A stretch of DNA of 32,975 bases from Burkholderiaceae bacterium (GCA_947450605.1 CANFWB010000019.1:1-32975); one strand, 5' to 3'; positions 8,701 to 16,760 are shown, numbered from the stretch's first letter. Notes: a model not told the origin generated them from the sequence alone. A program made the numbers and translations.

Positions 8701-9935
8701 AAAAACTCATTGCTTTTAATCGTGAGTGGAATGATTTCAATTTAAACTCCAATGAAAAAAATGGTGTGTGGCAGTTGCGCCTTAACGCACCCCAAATTGC
8801 CGGTCAAATTCAATGGCATCCAAGTAGCCTGGATCAGCCGAGCGGACTCATTAGCGGGCGCCTGTTGCGACTCAAGACACCTGATCCTGTTGCCGCCAGC
8901 GATACCGCAGCTAAGGATACGACCCCACAAAGTAACAAGGTGGCGCAAAAGTCGAATAAGACGCCGCTGAGCCCAAATGCAATCCCCAGCCTAGATTTAA
9001 CTATTGATGATTTAAGTTGGACAAAGGCGAGATTGGGAACGGTAAAGATTAAATCTAAAACATCACAGGATCTATTAAAGATTTCATCTATCGAAATCAA
9101 CAATCCTCAAGGAAGCTCGACAGTAACAGGTCAATGGATTGGTAAAACCCAAAATAGGGCCGAGCAAAGCACCATTGCTGCCGAGGTCAATGTAAAAGAT
9201 GCAGGTCAGATGATTGCGCATTGGAGTAACACCAAATCTGTAGAAGGCGGGGAAGGAAAGCTCATTGCCAACTTAACATGGTCGGGCCCGCTATTTACCC
9301 CAATCTATGATTCTCTTGCTGGTAATGTCAGCATCAACCTTGCCAAAGGTCGATTACTCGAAGTCAATACCGATGGCGCTAAATTATTAGACGTTCTGAG
9401 TTTGCAAAGTTTATTTAGATTCGCGACGCTAGATCTCAAGGGTAGTCTTGGAAACTTGGCTACCAAGGGCACGCCGTTCAACACTATTACTAGCAACTTT
9501 GAGGTCGCGCAAGGTATCGCACAGACTAAAGAATTCTCGATGATTCTCGATCAAGCTAGGGTGGCGATGACTGGTCAAATTAACGTTCCCCAAGAAACGC
9601 AAGATCTGCGTGTCACCATATTCCCCACTATTGATGCCACCGCAGGTTCACTGGCTGCTTTTGCAATTAACCCCATCATTGGCCTTGGGGCGGTATTGGG
9701 GCAATACCTCATCACCAACCAAATTAATCGCACGATGCAAACGGATTATTTGGTGCAAGGTTCTTGGGAAAACCCAGAGGTAATTCCACTAGACCAAAAA
9801 GGCCAACCGCTGGATGCAAAAACCTTAGATACGATTCGCACAAAAAATCTACTGAAAGAGCAAACTAAACCCAGCTTGCCAAATTCAGCACCTACATCTC
9901 CTCCAGTGAACCAAAATATCTCGACGCCAGGCTAA
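5760..9935 (+). CDS. yhdP: YhdP family AsmA-like phospholipid transport protein
   Basis: A very large protein (1391 residues; E. coli YhdP is about 1266) of the YhdP/AsmA-like family. A basic N-terminus is followed by one membrane anchor at about residues 29-51. Next comes a long periplasmic region of repeated beta-strand-rich segments, with the typical early sequence LGTTVTMDEVQVSWTGIRPS. The family C-terminal block includes GRLLEVNTDGAKLLDVLSLQSL and FPTIDATAGSLAAFAINPIIGLG. In E. coli, YhdP, TamB and YdbH redundantly move phospholipids towards the outer membrane; assigning that role here is by homology. The last 30 or so residues are Pro/Ser/Asn-rich and probably disordered. A short tandem repeat at 6609-6634 encodes DGGQ twice. 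The nitrilase gene follows 6 bp later and then tldD; E. coli also has yhdP next to tldD. Confidence 0.93.
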   Translation: MLRNIIWTRLQSVLQKRPPGSGGRWRKRALILAGVTVAFFVIGHLGVRFVLWPQIEKSKPTLERLMSARLGTTVTMDEVQVSWTGIRPSFVIAGLRFNNANTSPSPLVIQNISGQLSWLSFYYLSPYFHEITVDQVQLYAQRDAKGAVSVAGIPIHSNTDDFSTESWLLAQNDIQISNAKIFWEDQQGRKLKTSIDIQELHLTNGIRSHQGQLIAQTPWSPSLIKIQANFVHHLGGQAGNWRDWVGSFSWDLADVNLGQIFKDIPLPLHDLGGKLNSKGGLRLDGGQADGGQMSLTADRLKLQLNKDEDPIEFGRLETNLVQDTDGGLNSITTKTLAWRSIDSLATAPLENLSPITFRWRPPKEGGEIKEFGFSSPKIQMEDIALFALNLPLPKKIHQWIKISEADGELQNLEINWAESESALSALPIAGNWFSANKLDFTISAKLKDISFTGVNKSMPSVSHLSGNLTSNQKLGNFTLDSRNLEIEMSDFLSSPQIQLDRAKGEISWAKQKGGWLINTKQLQLSNPEITTNLDLSYLIGAAKQPDQMTLDMEFVNAKLATAHRYLPVGMEKESRLYLSKAFEAGDIQNGSLHIKGDPNQAPYPPGTIGELSLHLPFSKATFKPAPLLPKNQGVWQALGNVSGTIDMKQSSLNVDIDKASFKRVMLTKIKSQIPNLSARQPNLLINGLVDGEAAEILEYLIASPIGVQQPNLAKNLSLTGPVNIDLGLKIPLSGNDDANVDAKLTLPGNKAQWGDIPPLENLKGKIRITEKNPEFENISANFLGGSIQISSASSATDNSSFNISGDINASAVKGYLAESPQSQYSQALINAMGGSAKYDGLINFNKSGSQTNLKFDLRNWASTAPAPAKKLAGAAMLGQLTLRTYPVSKSNAVRADASGKWGDQYYLLGSVDSENKLRASLGIGASANLPQDGFALHVANNELNLDTWVEFLGTTKSSHKTAEVKKSDAPEGTVQVTAQIKKLIAFNREWNDFNLNSNEKNGVWQLRLNAPQIAGQIQWHPSSLDQPSGLISGRLLRLKTPDPVAASDTAAKDTTPQSNKVAQKSNKTPLSPNAIPSLDLTIDDLSWTKARLGTVKIKSKTSQDLLKISSIEINNPQGSSTVTGQWIGKTQNRAEQSTIAAEVNVKDAGQMIAHWSNTKSVEGGEGKLIANLTWSGPLFTPIYDSLAGNVSINLAKGRLLEVNTDGAKLLDVLSLQSLFRFATLDLKGSLGNLATKGTPFNTITSNFEVAQGIAQTKEFSMILDQARVAMTGQINVPQETQDLRVTIFPTIDATAGSLAAFAINPIIGLGAVLGQYLITNQINRTMQTDYLVQGSWENPEVIPLDQKGQPLDAKTLDTIRTKNLLKEQTKPSLPNSAPTSPPVNQNISTPG
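6609..6634 (+). repeat. Short tandem duplication within yhdP
   Basis: GATGGCGGGCA occurs at 6609-6619 and again at 6624-6634, a 15-bp period that encodes DGGQA then DGGQM. It keeps the reading frame and looks like a small in-frame slippage duplication. No function is implied. Confidence 0.5.
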
Positions 9936-9941
9936 ATCACC

Positions 9942-10775
9942 ATGAACACCCTTGCAAATGTCTCGGAACTCAAAATTGCATCGATACAAATGGTATCGAC
10001 ACCCAAGCTCGATGAGAATCTAGAGGTTGCTGCACACTTGATTCAATCGGCCTCGAACTGTGGAGCTCAGCTCGCAGTACTGCCAGAGTATTTTTGCTTA
10101 ATGGGGCTAAAAGATACCGACAAAGTAAATCTGCGCGAGGCTCCTGGGGTTGGACCAATTCAAGAGCGGCTCGCTGCAATTGCACAAGAAAATAATATTT
10201 ATTTAGTCGCTGGCTCCATCCCTCTCGAAGCCAAGGAATCCAACAAGGTTCTCAACACCTCCCTGGTCTTTAATCCAGAGGGTAGGCAAATTGCTCGATA
10301 CGACAAAATTCATTTGTTTGGTTTTCAAACTGAAACAGAGCGTTACGAAGAATCCGAAACAATCGCACCTGGCAGTAAACCAGGTCAGTTTCAGATTACC
10401 GTCAACGGAGTGGATTGGCAGTTTGGCTTAAGTATTTGCTATGACCTACGCTTTCCAGAGTTTTATCGCTCGCTTGGTGAGGTAGATTGCCATATTATTC
10501 CCGCGGCCTTTACTTACACCACCGGAAAAGATCACTGGGAGATTCTTCTGCGTGCCCGCGCTATTGAAAATCAATGCTACGTACTATCCTCGGCGCAAGG
10601 TGGCATTCACATCAATCAACGGCGGACTTGGGGTGACAGCATGCTAATTGACCCCTGGGGACAGATATTGACCAACCTCCCGCAAGGCGAGGGATTTATT
10701 ACTGGCACACTCAGCAAAGATAAATTAAAAGAGGTACGCTCTAAGCTACCCGCGCTAAAACACCGTAAGCTTTAA
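9942..10775 (+). CDS. Nitrilase-superfamily amidohydrolase (Nit1-like, probable deaminated glutathione amidase)
   Basis: A 277-residue carbon-nitrogen hydrolase. The catalytic triad is visible: Glu49 in LPEYF, Lys122 in YDKIHLF and Cys166 in SICYDLRFPEFY. The RYDKIHLFGF and SICYDLRFPEFYRSL contexts, and the C-terminal WGDSMLIDPWGQIL, match the Nit1/YbeM/NitFhit branch. Members of that branch hydrolyse deaminated glutathione as a metabolite-repair reaction. The exact substrate is inferred from subfamily resemblance; an omega-amidase-type activity is an alternative. It lies 6 bp after yhdP, and its TAA overlaps the tldD ATG (TAATG), so the three are very likely co-transcribed. Cytoplasmic: no signal peptide is seen. 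Confidence 0.88.
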   Translation: MNTLANVSELKIASIQMVSTPKLDENLEVAAHLIQSASNCGAQLAVLPEYFCLMGLKDTDKVNLREAPGVGPIQERLAAIAQENNIYLVAGSIPLEAKESNKVLNTSLVFNPEGRQIARYDKIHLFGFQTETERYEESETIAPGSKPGQFQITVNGVDWQFGLSICYDLRFPEFYRSLGEVDCHIIPAAFTYTTGKDHWEILLRARAIENQCYVLSSAQGGIHINQRRTWGDSMLIDPWGQILTNLPQGEGFITGTLSKDKLKEVRSKLPALKHRKL

Positions 10776-12289
10776 TGAAGAAAGTTCAGCAGAACAAAAT
10801 GAGAGCACCAGAAGCATTATTTCCAAGCGAATGGACTAAGCCAAAAAAACAGGCTGATCTTCTTAAGCTAGCAAAATCCATACTGCTTGAGCCAACCGGC
10901 CTTTCTGAGCAGGATTTGCATCGCACCTTTGGCAATATGTTTACACACCAATTGGATGATGCCGACCTCTACTTTCAGCACACCCGTAGCGAAAGCTGGA
11001 GCCTTGAGGAAGGTATTGTGAAGTCTGGAAGTTTTAACATTGACCAAGGCGTTGGCGTGCGTGCAATTTATGGCGATAAAACTGCCTTTGCCTATTCCGA
11101 TGAAATTAATTTAGAGGCTTTAAATAAGGCAGCGAAATCCACTCGAGTGATTGGCCCTCAAGGTGGCAAGCGAGCTATTGCCAGCAAAATCTTTACCCCC
11201 ATCTCCAATGGCCTGTACTCAGACTTAAATCCCTTGGATTCACTTGCACCGCAAGAAAAAATTGCATTACTGGAAAGCATTGAGCGTCGCGCTAAAGCAC
11301 GTGACCCACGCATCATTCAGGTAATGGCCAGCCTAGCCGGTGAGTTTGATGTTGTCCTTGTAGTGCGAGCCGACGGTCTATTGGCCGCTGATGTGCGTCC
11401 ACTTGTGCGGGTATCAGTTCATGTGATTGCCGAGCAAAACGGTCGTCGTGAATCTGGATCTTCAGGCGGCGGTGCGCGTCATGATTATCACTATTTCAAT
11501 ACCGAACTGATCAATCAATACGTTGATGAAGCTGTCGATGGAGCACTAATTAATTTAGACTCTCGCCCTGCCCCAGCTGGCCCAATGACTGTAGTGATGG
11601 GTCCAGGATGGCCCGGGGTTTTACTGCATGAAGCTGTTGGTCATGGTCTAGAGGGTGACTTTAATCGCAAGGGCTCCTCTGCTTTTGCTGGCTGTATTGG
11701 ACAACGCGTTGCCGCTAAAGGCGTCACCGTGGTGGATGATGGGACGCTATCCGGTCGTCGAGGCTCACTCAACATCGATGATGAAGGTACCCCGACCCAG
11801 TGCACCACACTCATTGAGGACGGTATTTTGAAGGGCTACATCCAAGATAGCCTCAACGCCCGCCTCATGAATATGCCCCTCACTGGCAATGGTCGGAGAG
11901 AGAGTTTTGCTTCCCTGCCCATGCCTCGCATGACCAATACCTATATGTTGGCTGGCAAGGATGATCCCCAAGAAATCGTAGCCAGCATCAAACGCGGCCT
12001 CTATGCGGTGAACTTTGGTGGCGGTCAAGTGGATATTACGAGTGGGAAATTTGTGTTTTCAGCCTCAGAAGCCTATTGGGTAGAAAACGGCAAAATTCAG
12101 TATCCCGTCAAAGGTGCCACCATCATTGGTAGCGGTCCTGAATCCTTAAAACAGGTCTCTATGATCGGAAATGACCTGAAATTAGACGGTGGCATCGGGG
12201 TTTGCGGCAAAGAAGGTCAAAGCGTCCCAGTGGGTGTTGGGCAGCCCACTTTACGTATCGACAGCCTGACTGTCGGGGGAACTGCTTAA
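10775..12289 (+). CDS. tldD: Metalloprotease subunit TldD
   Basis: A 504-residue TldD protein (E. coli 481), with about 20 extra N-terminal residues if the overlapping ATG at 10775 is used. The HExxxH zinc motif is at H285-E286 and H290 within LLHEAVGHGLEGDFN. Other family blocks are DDEGTPTQCTTLIEDGILKG, GNGRRESFASLPMPRMTNTY and the C-terminal GNDLKLDGGIGVCGKEGQSVPVG. With TldE (PmbA) it forms a heterodimeric protease that acts on unfolded peptides, with known roles in microcin B17 maturation and CcdA degradation in E. coli. No tldE/pmbA is in the window. It is translationally coupled to the nitrilase gene through TAATG. aroG follows 19 bp later and may also have its own promoter. Confidence 0.96.
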   Translation: MKKVQQNKMRAPEALFPSEWTKPKKQADLLKLAKSILLEPTGLSEQDLHRTFGNMFTHQLDDADLYFQHTRSESWSLEEGIVKSGSFNIDQGVGVRAIYGDKTAFAYSDEINLEALNKAAKSTRVIGPQGGKRAIASKIFTPISNGLYSDLNPLDSLAPQEKIALLESIERRAKARDPRIIQVMASLAGEFDVVLVVRADGLLAADVRPLVRVSVHVIAEQNGRRESGSSGGGARHDYHYFNTELINQYVDEAVDGALINLDSRPAPAGPMTVVMGPGWPGVLLHEAVGHGLEGDFNRKGSSAFAGCIGQRVAAKGVTVVDDGTLSGRRGSLNIDDEGTPTQCTTLIEDGILKGYIQDSLNARLMNMPLTGNGRRESFASLPMPRMTNTYMLAGKDDPQEIVASIKRGLYAVNFGGGQVDITSGKFVFSASEAYWVENGKIQYPVKGATIIGSGPESLKQVSMIGNDLKLDGGIGVCGKEGQSVPVGVGQPTLRIDSLTVGGTA

Positions 12290-12296
12290 TACGGCT

Positions 12297-12302
12297 TAAA
12301 AT
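12297..12302 (+). promoter_or_regulatory. Candidate -10 hexamer of aroG (leaderless)
   Basis: TAAAAT ends 6 nt before the aroG ATG at 12309, and no Shine-Dalgarno is present. No clear -35 hexamer appears at the right spacing, so the call rests on the -10 and on the shared spacing with other genes here. Read-through from tldD is equally possible. Confidence 0.3.
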
Positions 12303-12308
12303 AGTTGC

Positions 12309-13433
12309 ATGAGCCAACAAAATACTAATCCCGCCAACTGGTACGCTGCCGTCGACAAAACGTCAGATACAGATGATCAACGCATTCATAACATCACGGT
12401 TCTGCCACCACCAGAGCATTTGATTCGCTTCTTCCCAATCTCGGGTACGCCAAGTGAAACCCTAATCAGCAAAACACGTAAAAAGATTCGCGACATCATT
12501 CATGGCAAAGATGATCGCCTCTTGGTCATTATTGGGCCATGCTCCATTCATGATCCCCGTGCAGCTTTAGAGTACTGCCAGCGATTACTTGCAGAACGTG
12601 ATCGCTTTGCTGGTGAACTTGAAATTGTGATGCGCGTCTATTTTGAAAAGCCGCGCACTACAGTTGGCTGGAAGGGTTTGATTAATGACCCATACCTAGA
12701 TGAGAGTTATCGCATTGAAGAAGGTCTGCGCATTGCGCGTCAAGTACTCATGGAGATCAATCGTCTGGGCATGCCTGCTGGTAGCGAATTCTTGGATGTG
12801 ATTTCTCCGCAATATATTGCCGACCTGATTTCTTGGGGCGCTATCGGAGCACGCACAACCGAGAGTCAAGTACACCGCGAACTGGCTTCAGGTCTCTCTG
12901 CCCCAATCGGCTTTAAGAATGGTACTGACGGTAACATCAAAATCGCAACTGATGCCATTCAAGCCGCTAGCCGTCCACACCACTTCTTATCAGTACATAA
13001 GAATGGTCAAGTTTCCATCGTAGAAACCAAGGGAAACAAGGACTGCCACGTCATTTTGCGCGGTGGTAAAGAGCCAAATTATGAAGCGCAGTATGTTCAA
13101 GCAGCCTGCGCTGAGCTAGAAGCAGCAAAGCTTCCGGGCAGCTTGATGGTTGACTTATCACATGCGAACTCCAGCAAAAAACATGAGCGTCAAATTGTGG
13201 TGGCAGAAAACATTGCCGAACAAATTGAATCTGGCTCACATCAAATTTTTGGCGTCATGATTGAAAGTCATCTCATTGATGGTGCACAAAAATTCACACC
13301 TGGAAAAGATGATCCAAACAAGTTGGAGTACGGCAAAAGCATTACTGATGCCTGTATTAACTGGGAAGACTCGGTCAATGTATTGCAACGCCTTGCATTG
13401 GCGGTGAAGAATCGTAGAAAAGCTAAAAAATAA
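12309..13433 (+). CDS. aroG: 3-deoxy-7-phosphoheptulonate (DAHP) synthase, class I AroG type
   Basis: A 374-residue enzyme (E. coli AroG 350) that condenses phosphoenolpyruvate and erythrose 4-phosphate, the first step of aromatic amino acid synthesis. The metal-binding Cys is C78 in IIGPCSIHDP. KPRTTVGWKGLINDP, SWGAIGARTTESQVHRELASG and GFKNGTDGN are the class I signatures. The DVISPQY segment around P167 resembles the phenylalanine-sensitive E. coli AroG (MITPQY) more than AroF (PNSPQY). Phe-type feedback control is therefore a reasonable guess, not shown. The N-terminal extension of about 20 residues is unremarkable. It lies 19 bp after tldD and ends in a clear tandem-hairpin terminator. 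Confidence 0.96.
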   Translation: MSQQNTNPANWYAAVDKTSDTDDQRIHNITVLPPPEHLIRFFPISGTPSETLISKTRKKIRDIIHGKDDRLLVIIGPCSIHDPRAALEYCQRLLAERDRFAGELEIVMRVYFEKPRTTVGWKGLINDPYLDESYRIEEGLRIARQVLMEINRLGMPAGSEFLDVISPQYIADLISWGAIGARTTESQVHRELASGLSAPIGFKNGTDGNIKIATDAIQAASRPHHFLSVHKNGQVSIVETKGNKDCHVILRGGKEPNYEAQYVQAACAELEAAKLPGSLMVDLSHANSSKKHERQIVVAENIAEQIESGSHQIFGVMIESHLIDGAQKFTPGKDDPNKLEYGKSITDACINWEDSVNVLQRLALAVKNRRKAKK

Positions 13434-13500
13434 AACAAGGTTGCTTGAGGCCTTGTTTTATTTTCCTAAAAGAGACTAATTTATTTAGTCTCTTTTTTTT
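13432..13500. terminator. Tandem-hairpin bidirectional terminator between aroG and the cobalamin adenosyltransferase gene
   Basis: There are two hairpins. The first has AAAACAAGG (13432-13440) pairing with CCTTGTTTT (13451-13459). The second has AAAAGAGACTAA (13468-13479) pairing with TTAGTCTCTTTT (13485-13496), followed by further Ts to 13500. The second is a textbook intrinsic terminator on the plus strand. Because its outer pairs are A-T, it is preceded by As and also gives a U-rich tail in the minus direction. It includes the stop codon of the minus-strand gene. It probably serves both converging genes. Confidence 0.85.
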
Positions 13501-14050
13501 CATGCTTCCATAAAATATCTTGGCCACCAGCCGCACGATTGAGAACGCGCGCCAAAACAAATAAAAGATCAGACAAGCGATTAACGTATTGCCGCGGGGC
13601 ATCATACAAAGGCTCAGCCCAACCCAAACGCACAATCGATCTCTCGGCACGCCTACAAACTGTTCGGCATACATGCGCCTGAGCAGCGGCACGGGTGCCA
13701 CCCGGCAAGATAAATTCAGTTAATGGCGGCAATGTGGCGTTGTACTTTTCCAGCCAAATATCCAACTGGGCTACATGCTCTGGTTTGAGCAGGATGTAAT
13801 TTGGGATGCAGAGTTCGCCCCCCAGGTCAAACAAGTCATGCTGCACTTGCAAAAATAAGATTTTGAACTCATCGGCAATGGCCTCAGGAATGGATTCAGC
13901 CATCAAAACCCCAATTTCAGAGTTCAATTCGTCGACATCGCCCATGGCGCAGATGCGCAAATGATCCTTTTCGACTCGGCTGCCATCGCCAAGCCCAGTC
14001 ATCCCGGCATCACCGGTTCTAGTGGCTATTTTTGAAAGTCGATTTCCCAT
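13481..14050 (-). CDS. ATP:cob(I)alamin adenosyltransferase, PduO type
   Basis: A 189-residue cobalamin adenosyltransferase of the PduO/MMAB family, which converts cob(I)alamin and ATP to adenosylcobalamin. Signatures seen: TRTGDAGMTGLGDG at residues 10-23 (ATP-binding N-terminus), LPGGTRAAAQAHVCRTVCRR with RAER ending at 137, and YVNRLSDLLF at 155-164. The frame is open further upstream to 14179, but that extension overlaps glcD. MGNRLSKIATRTGDAG at 14050 is the family start. No cobalamin riboswitch can fit, because only 18 bp separate it from glcD. A perfect TATAAT lies 7 nt before its ATG. No adenosylcobalamin-dependent enzyme (for example methylmalonyl-CoA mutase) is in the window. Its stop lies inside the bidirectional terminator shared with aroG. 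Confidence 0.94.
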   Translation of the reverse strand: MGNRLSKIATRTGDAGMTGLGDGSRVEKDHLRICAMGDVDELNSEIGVLMAESIPEAIADEFKILFLQVQHDLFDLGGELCIPNYILLKPEHVAQLDIWLEKYNATLPPLTEFILPGGTRAAAQAHVCRTVCRRAERSIVRLGWAEPLYDAPRQYVNRLSDLLFVLARVLNRAAGGQDILWKHEKKETK

Positions 14051-14062
14051 GAAACTAATTAT
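14032..14062 (+). promoter_or_regulatory. Candidate glcD promoter
   Basis: TTGAAA (14032-14037), a 19-bp spacer, then AATTAT (14057-14062), ending 6 nt before the ATG at 14069. The -35 half lies inside the first codons of the opposing adenosyltransferase gene. The 19-bp spacer is long and AATTAT matches the consensus at only four positions, so the call is tentative. Confidence 0.3.
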
Positions 14063-14063
14063 A
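14058..14063 (-). promoter_or_regulatory. Perfect -10 hexamer of the cobalamin adenosyltransferase gene (leaderless)
   Basis: TATAAT on the minus strand (14063 down to 14058), then 7 nt (TAGTTTC) to the ATG at 14050. Transcription would start at the start codon. No good -35 is visible at 17 nt. The site falls in the 18-bp divergent gap with glcD, so the two promoters overlap. Confidence 0.4.
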
Positions 14064-14068
14064 GGTAA

Positions 14069-15583
14069 ATGGCTAAAATGATTCCTATGAATATGGTGAC
14101 CCCACCCCCCGAGCTCGCGGCCATTACCGCCCTGCAATCCACATTGGTTTCCGCCTTGCGACCGATCCTCCCGGAACATGCACTGTTATGGGAGCCTGAG
14201 GACACGATTCCCTATGAATGCGACGGCTTGGCTGCCTATCGCCGTATGCCATTAGCAGTCGCCCTGCCAGAAACCGAAGACCAAGTCGCCCAAATTCTGA
14301 AGATTTGCTTTGATATGCAAGTCCCCATCGTCCCACGAGGCTCCGGAACCGGCTTATCCGGCGGCGCCATGCCAATCTCCCAAGGTTTGGTGCTTTCTCT
14401 AGCCAAGCTAAAGAAAATTATCAATATTGACCCCTTCACCCGCACTGCAGTGGTCCAACCAGGAGTTCGTAATTTAGCCATTTCCGAGGCAGTTGCCCAC
14501 CTTGGCCTGTATTACGCACCAGACCCATCCTCGCAGATTGCCTGCTCTATTGGCGGCAATGTCAATGAAAACTCCGGTGGAGTGCACTGCCTTAAATATG
14601 GCCTGACTCTTCACAATGTATTGAGGGTTCGGGGCATCTTGATGAACGGCGAGATCGTAGAGTTTGGTAGCCTTGCTCCAGACTCTCCAGGACTGGATTT
14701 ATTGGCAATCGTGATGGGCAGCGAAGGTATGCTTGCAGTGGTGACCGAAGTTACCGTCAAGCTGATTGCTAAGCCAAAGCTAGCTCGCGTCATCATGGCG
14801 AGCTTTGACGATATTGAAAAAGGGGCGGATGCTGTTGCCGCCATCATTGCTGCTGGCATTATTCCTGCCGGCTTAGAAATGATGGATAAAGCCACTACCC
14901 GAGCGGTAGAAGAATTTGTTCATGCAGGCTATGACCTTGAAGCTGAGACTATCCTGCTTTGCGAATCCGATGGCACACCAGAAGAGGTTGCTGAAGAAAT
15001 TGAGCGCATGACTCAGGTTCTGGAGGAGGCTGGTGCTAGTGGCATTCAGATTTCGCAGAACGAAGCAGAGCGACTCCAGTTTTGGAGTGGTCGCAAGAAT
15101 GCTTTCCCTGCAGCGGGACGATTAGCACCTGACTATTACTGCATGGATGGCACCATCCCCCGCAGAAATATTGGCACCTTACTAAGACGTATTCAGGGCA
15201 TGGAGAAAAAATATGGTCTCGCTTGCTTGAATGTATTTCATGCGGGTGACGGCAATATGCATCCATTGATCTTATTTAACGGTGCGGATCAAGAAGAATG
15301 GCATCGCGCCGAAGAATTCGGCACGGAAATTCTAGAGGCCTGTGTTGAGCTCGATGGCACCATTACCGGTGAACACGGTGTTGGTATTGAAAAGATTAAT
15401 TCGATGTGCGTTCAGTTTGGTGAAGGCGAAAGAGAATCTTTCTGGGGCGTGAAAAGCGCCTTTGATCCAGAGCGTTTACTGAATCCCGATAAAGCGATTC
15501 CCACTTTAAATCGTTGCGCCGAGTATGGCCGCATGCGTATTAGTGGCGGTAACTTGCCGCATCCAGAGTTGGAGCGCTTTTAA
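14069..15583 (+). CDS. glcD: Glycolate oxidase subunit GlcD (FAD-linked)
   Basis: A 504-residue FAD-linked oxidase (E. coli GlcD 499) that oxidises glycolate to glyoxylate together with GlcE and GlcF. The PCMH-type FAD domain shows PRGSGTGLSGGAMP at about 89-102 and PDPSSQIACSIGGNVNENSG. The C-terminal FAD-oxidase domain has HAGDGNMHP from H391 and GEHGVGIEK from G434. Three further in-frame ATGs follow the first within nine codons (14078, 14087, 14093), so the exact start is uncertain. Only a weak AGG lies upstream. Its TAA overlaps the glcE ATG (TAATG). The family also includes D-lactate dehydrogenases, but the adjacent glcE and glcF support glycolate. No glcC regulator or glcG is seen. Confidence 0.94.
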   Translation: MAKMIPMNMVTPPPELAAITALQSTLVSALRPILPEHALLWEPEDTIPYECDGLAAYRRMPLAVALPETEDQVAQILKICFDMQVPIVPRGSGTGLSGGAMPISQGLVLSLAKLKKIINIDPFTRTAVVQPGVRNLAISEAVAHLGLYYAPDPSSQIACSIGGNVNENSGGVHCLKYGLTLHNVLRVRGILMNGEIVEFGSLAPDSPGLDLLAIVMGSEGMLAVVTEVTVKLIAKPKLARVIMASFDDIEKGADAVAAIIAAGIIPAGLEMMDKATTRAVEEFVHAGYDLEAETILLCESDGTPEEVAEEIERMTQVLEEAGASGIQISQNEAERLQFWSGRKNAFPAAGRLAPDYYCMDGTIPRRNIGTLLRRIQGMEKKYGLACLNVFHAGDGNMHPLILFNGADQEEWHRAEEFGTEILEACVELDGTITGEHGVGIEKINSMCVQFGEGERESFWGVKSAFDPERLLNPDKAIPTLNRCAEYGRMRISGGNLPHPELERF

Positions 15584-16740
15584 TGTCCAACCCCAAGTCC
15601 AACACAAACATGCATATTGATTTATTTCGAGAGCAAATTCTCGCTGCCGCCAAAACTAAAACACCGCTTTCAATTCAAGGTGGTGGCACTAAGTCTTGGT
15701 ACGGTAATGCAAATACTTTTACTACCCTCGATACACGCCCCTACTCTGGAATCCTGGAATACCAACCTGAAGAACTCGTGATTACGGCTTGTGCTGGTAC
15801 GCCTTTAAAAGAAATTGAGGCTGCCCTCGCCGAGAAGAATCAAGTGCTCGCATTCGAGCCACCTCACTTTGGTACGACCGCAACTTTTGGTGGTGCTATT
15901 GCCGCAGGGCTAGCGGGTCCAGGACGGATTAGCGCCGGTAACTTACGTGACTTTGTTCTGGGTGCGCGCATCCTGGATGGCAAAGGTCAAGACTTATCCT
16001 TTGGTGGGAAGGTCATGAAGAACGTTGCAGGCTATGACGTATCACGCCTACTTCCTGGCTCCATGGGAACCTTATCACTCCTGCTTGAAGCCTCTGTCAA
16101 GGTACTGCCACGACCAGCTGCCACAACTACCCTGCGCTGTCCTATTTCTCAGGTGCGTGCTCTGCAGCTCACCAATGAATGGGCTGGACAGCCCCTGCCT
16201 TTATCGGCAAGCTGCTGGATTGGAAGCTCAACAGGTGGCGATGGTGAACTCACTATTCGCTTGGCCGGGGCCGCTGCCGCCGTTAAAGCAGCGATCCCTC
16301 TGATGGACGCTGCAGTCAATGCAATAGAGCTGGATCCAGCTACTGCAGAAGAATTCTGGAGAAACTTGCGCGAGCAAGAGCTACCCGATTTTCAGAACCT
16401 CAATCACAATGACACCCTTTATCGCTTGGCGCTACCCGCAGCATGCGGTCCAATTACCATCGCTAATGTGAGTGGGAATATTGTTTTGGAATGGCACGGT
16501 CAGCAACGCTGGTTTACAGCCTCAGGTGATGATGCGACATTTGCCTCCATCAAAACGCTGGCTAATACCCATGGCGGACATGCCACTCGTTTTAAGCAAG
16601 GCGCCAACGTTGATCCCACTCAGCAACGCTTTACCCTATTGAGCGAACAAGCGCATTCAGTAGCACTTGAGGCCGTACAAGCGCGCCTCAGAAGCTCCTT
16701 CGATCCAGCTGGTGTATTTGCAACTTCACGCCTTCCTTAA
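15583..16740 (+). CDS. glcE: Glycolate oxidase subunit GlcE (FAD-binding)
   Basis: A 385-residue FAD-binding PCMH protein (E. coli GlcE 350). Visible motifs: IQGGGTKSWYGN near the N-terminus, then FEPPHFGTTATFGGAIAAGL, GRISAGNLRDFVLGARILDG and GGKVMKNVAGYDVSRLLPGS. These are the GlcE pattern, with the conserved KNVAGYD block. It forms the GlcDEF complex that feeds glycolate electrons through GlcF towards the quinone pool. It is translationally coupled to glcD by TAATG. A second in-frame ATG ten codons in (MHIDLFREQI) is a possible alternative start. glcF follows after 20 bp. Confidence 0.93.
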   Translation: MSNPKSNTNMHIDLFREQILAAAKTKTPLSIQGGGTKSWYGNANTFTTLDTRPYSGILEYQPEELVITACAGTPLKEIEAALAEKNQVLAFEPPHFGTTATFGGAIAAGLAGPGRISAGNLRDFVLGARILDGKGQDLSFGGKVMKNVAGYDVSRLLPGSMGTLSLLLEASVKVLPRPAATTTLRCPISQVRALQLTNEWAGQPLPLSASCWIGSSTGGDGELTIRLAGAAAAVKAAIPLMDAAVNAIELDPATAEEFWRNLREQELPDFQNLNHNDTLYRLALPAACGPITIANVSGNIVLEWHGQQRWFTASGDDATFASIKTLANTHGGHATRFKQGANVDPTQQRFTLLSEQAHSVALEAVQARLRSSFDPAGVFATSRLP

Positions 16741-16760
16741 GCGCCCCTTTTAGCAATCCT

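Noticed and set aside
14051..14068. Cobalamin riboswitch upstream of the adenosyltransferase gene
   Set aside because: Only 18 bp separate it from glcD, far too short, and the opposing region is coding.
14051..14179. Longer start of the cobalamin adenosyltransferase
   Set aside because: The extension is antisense to glcD and precedes the conserved family start MGNRLSKIATRTG; it is low-complexity and rich in Gly and His.
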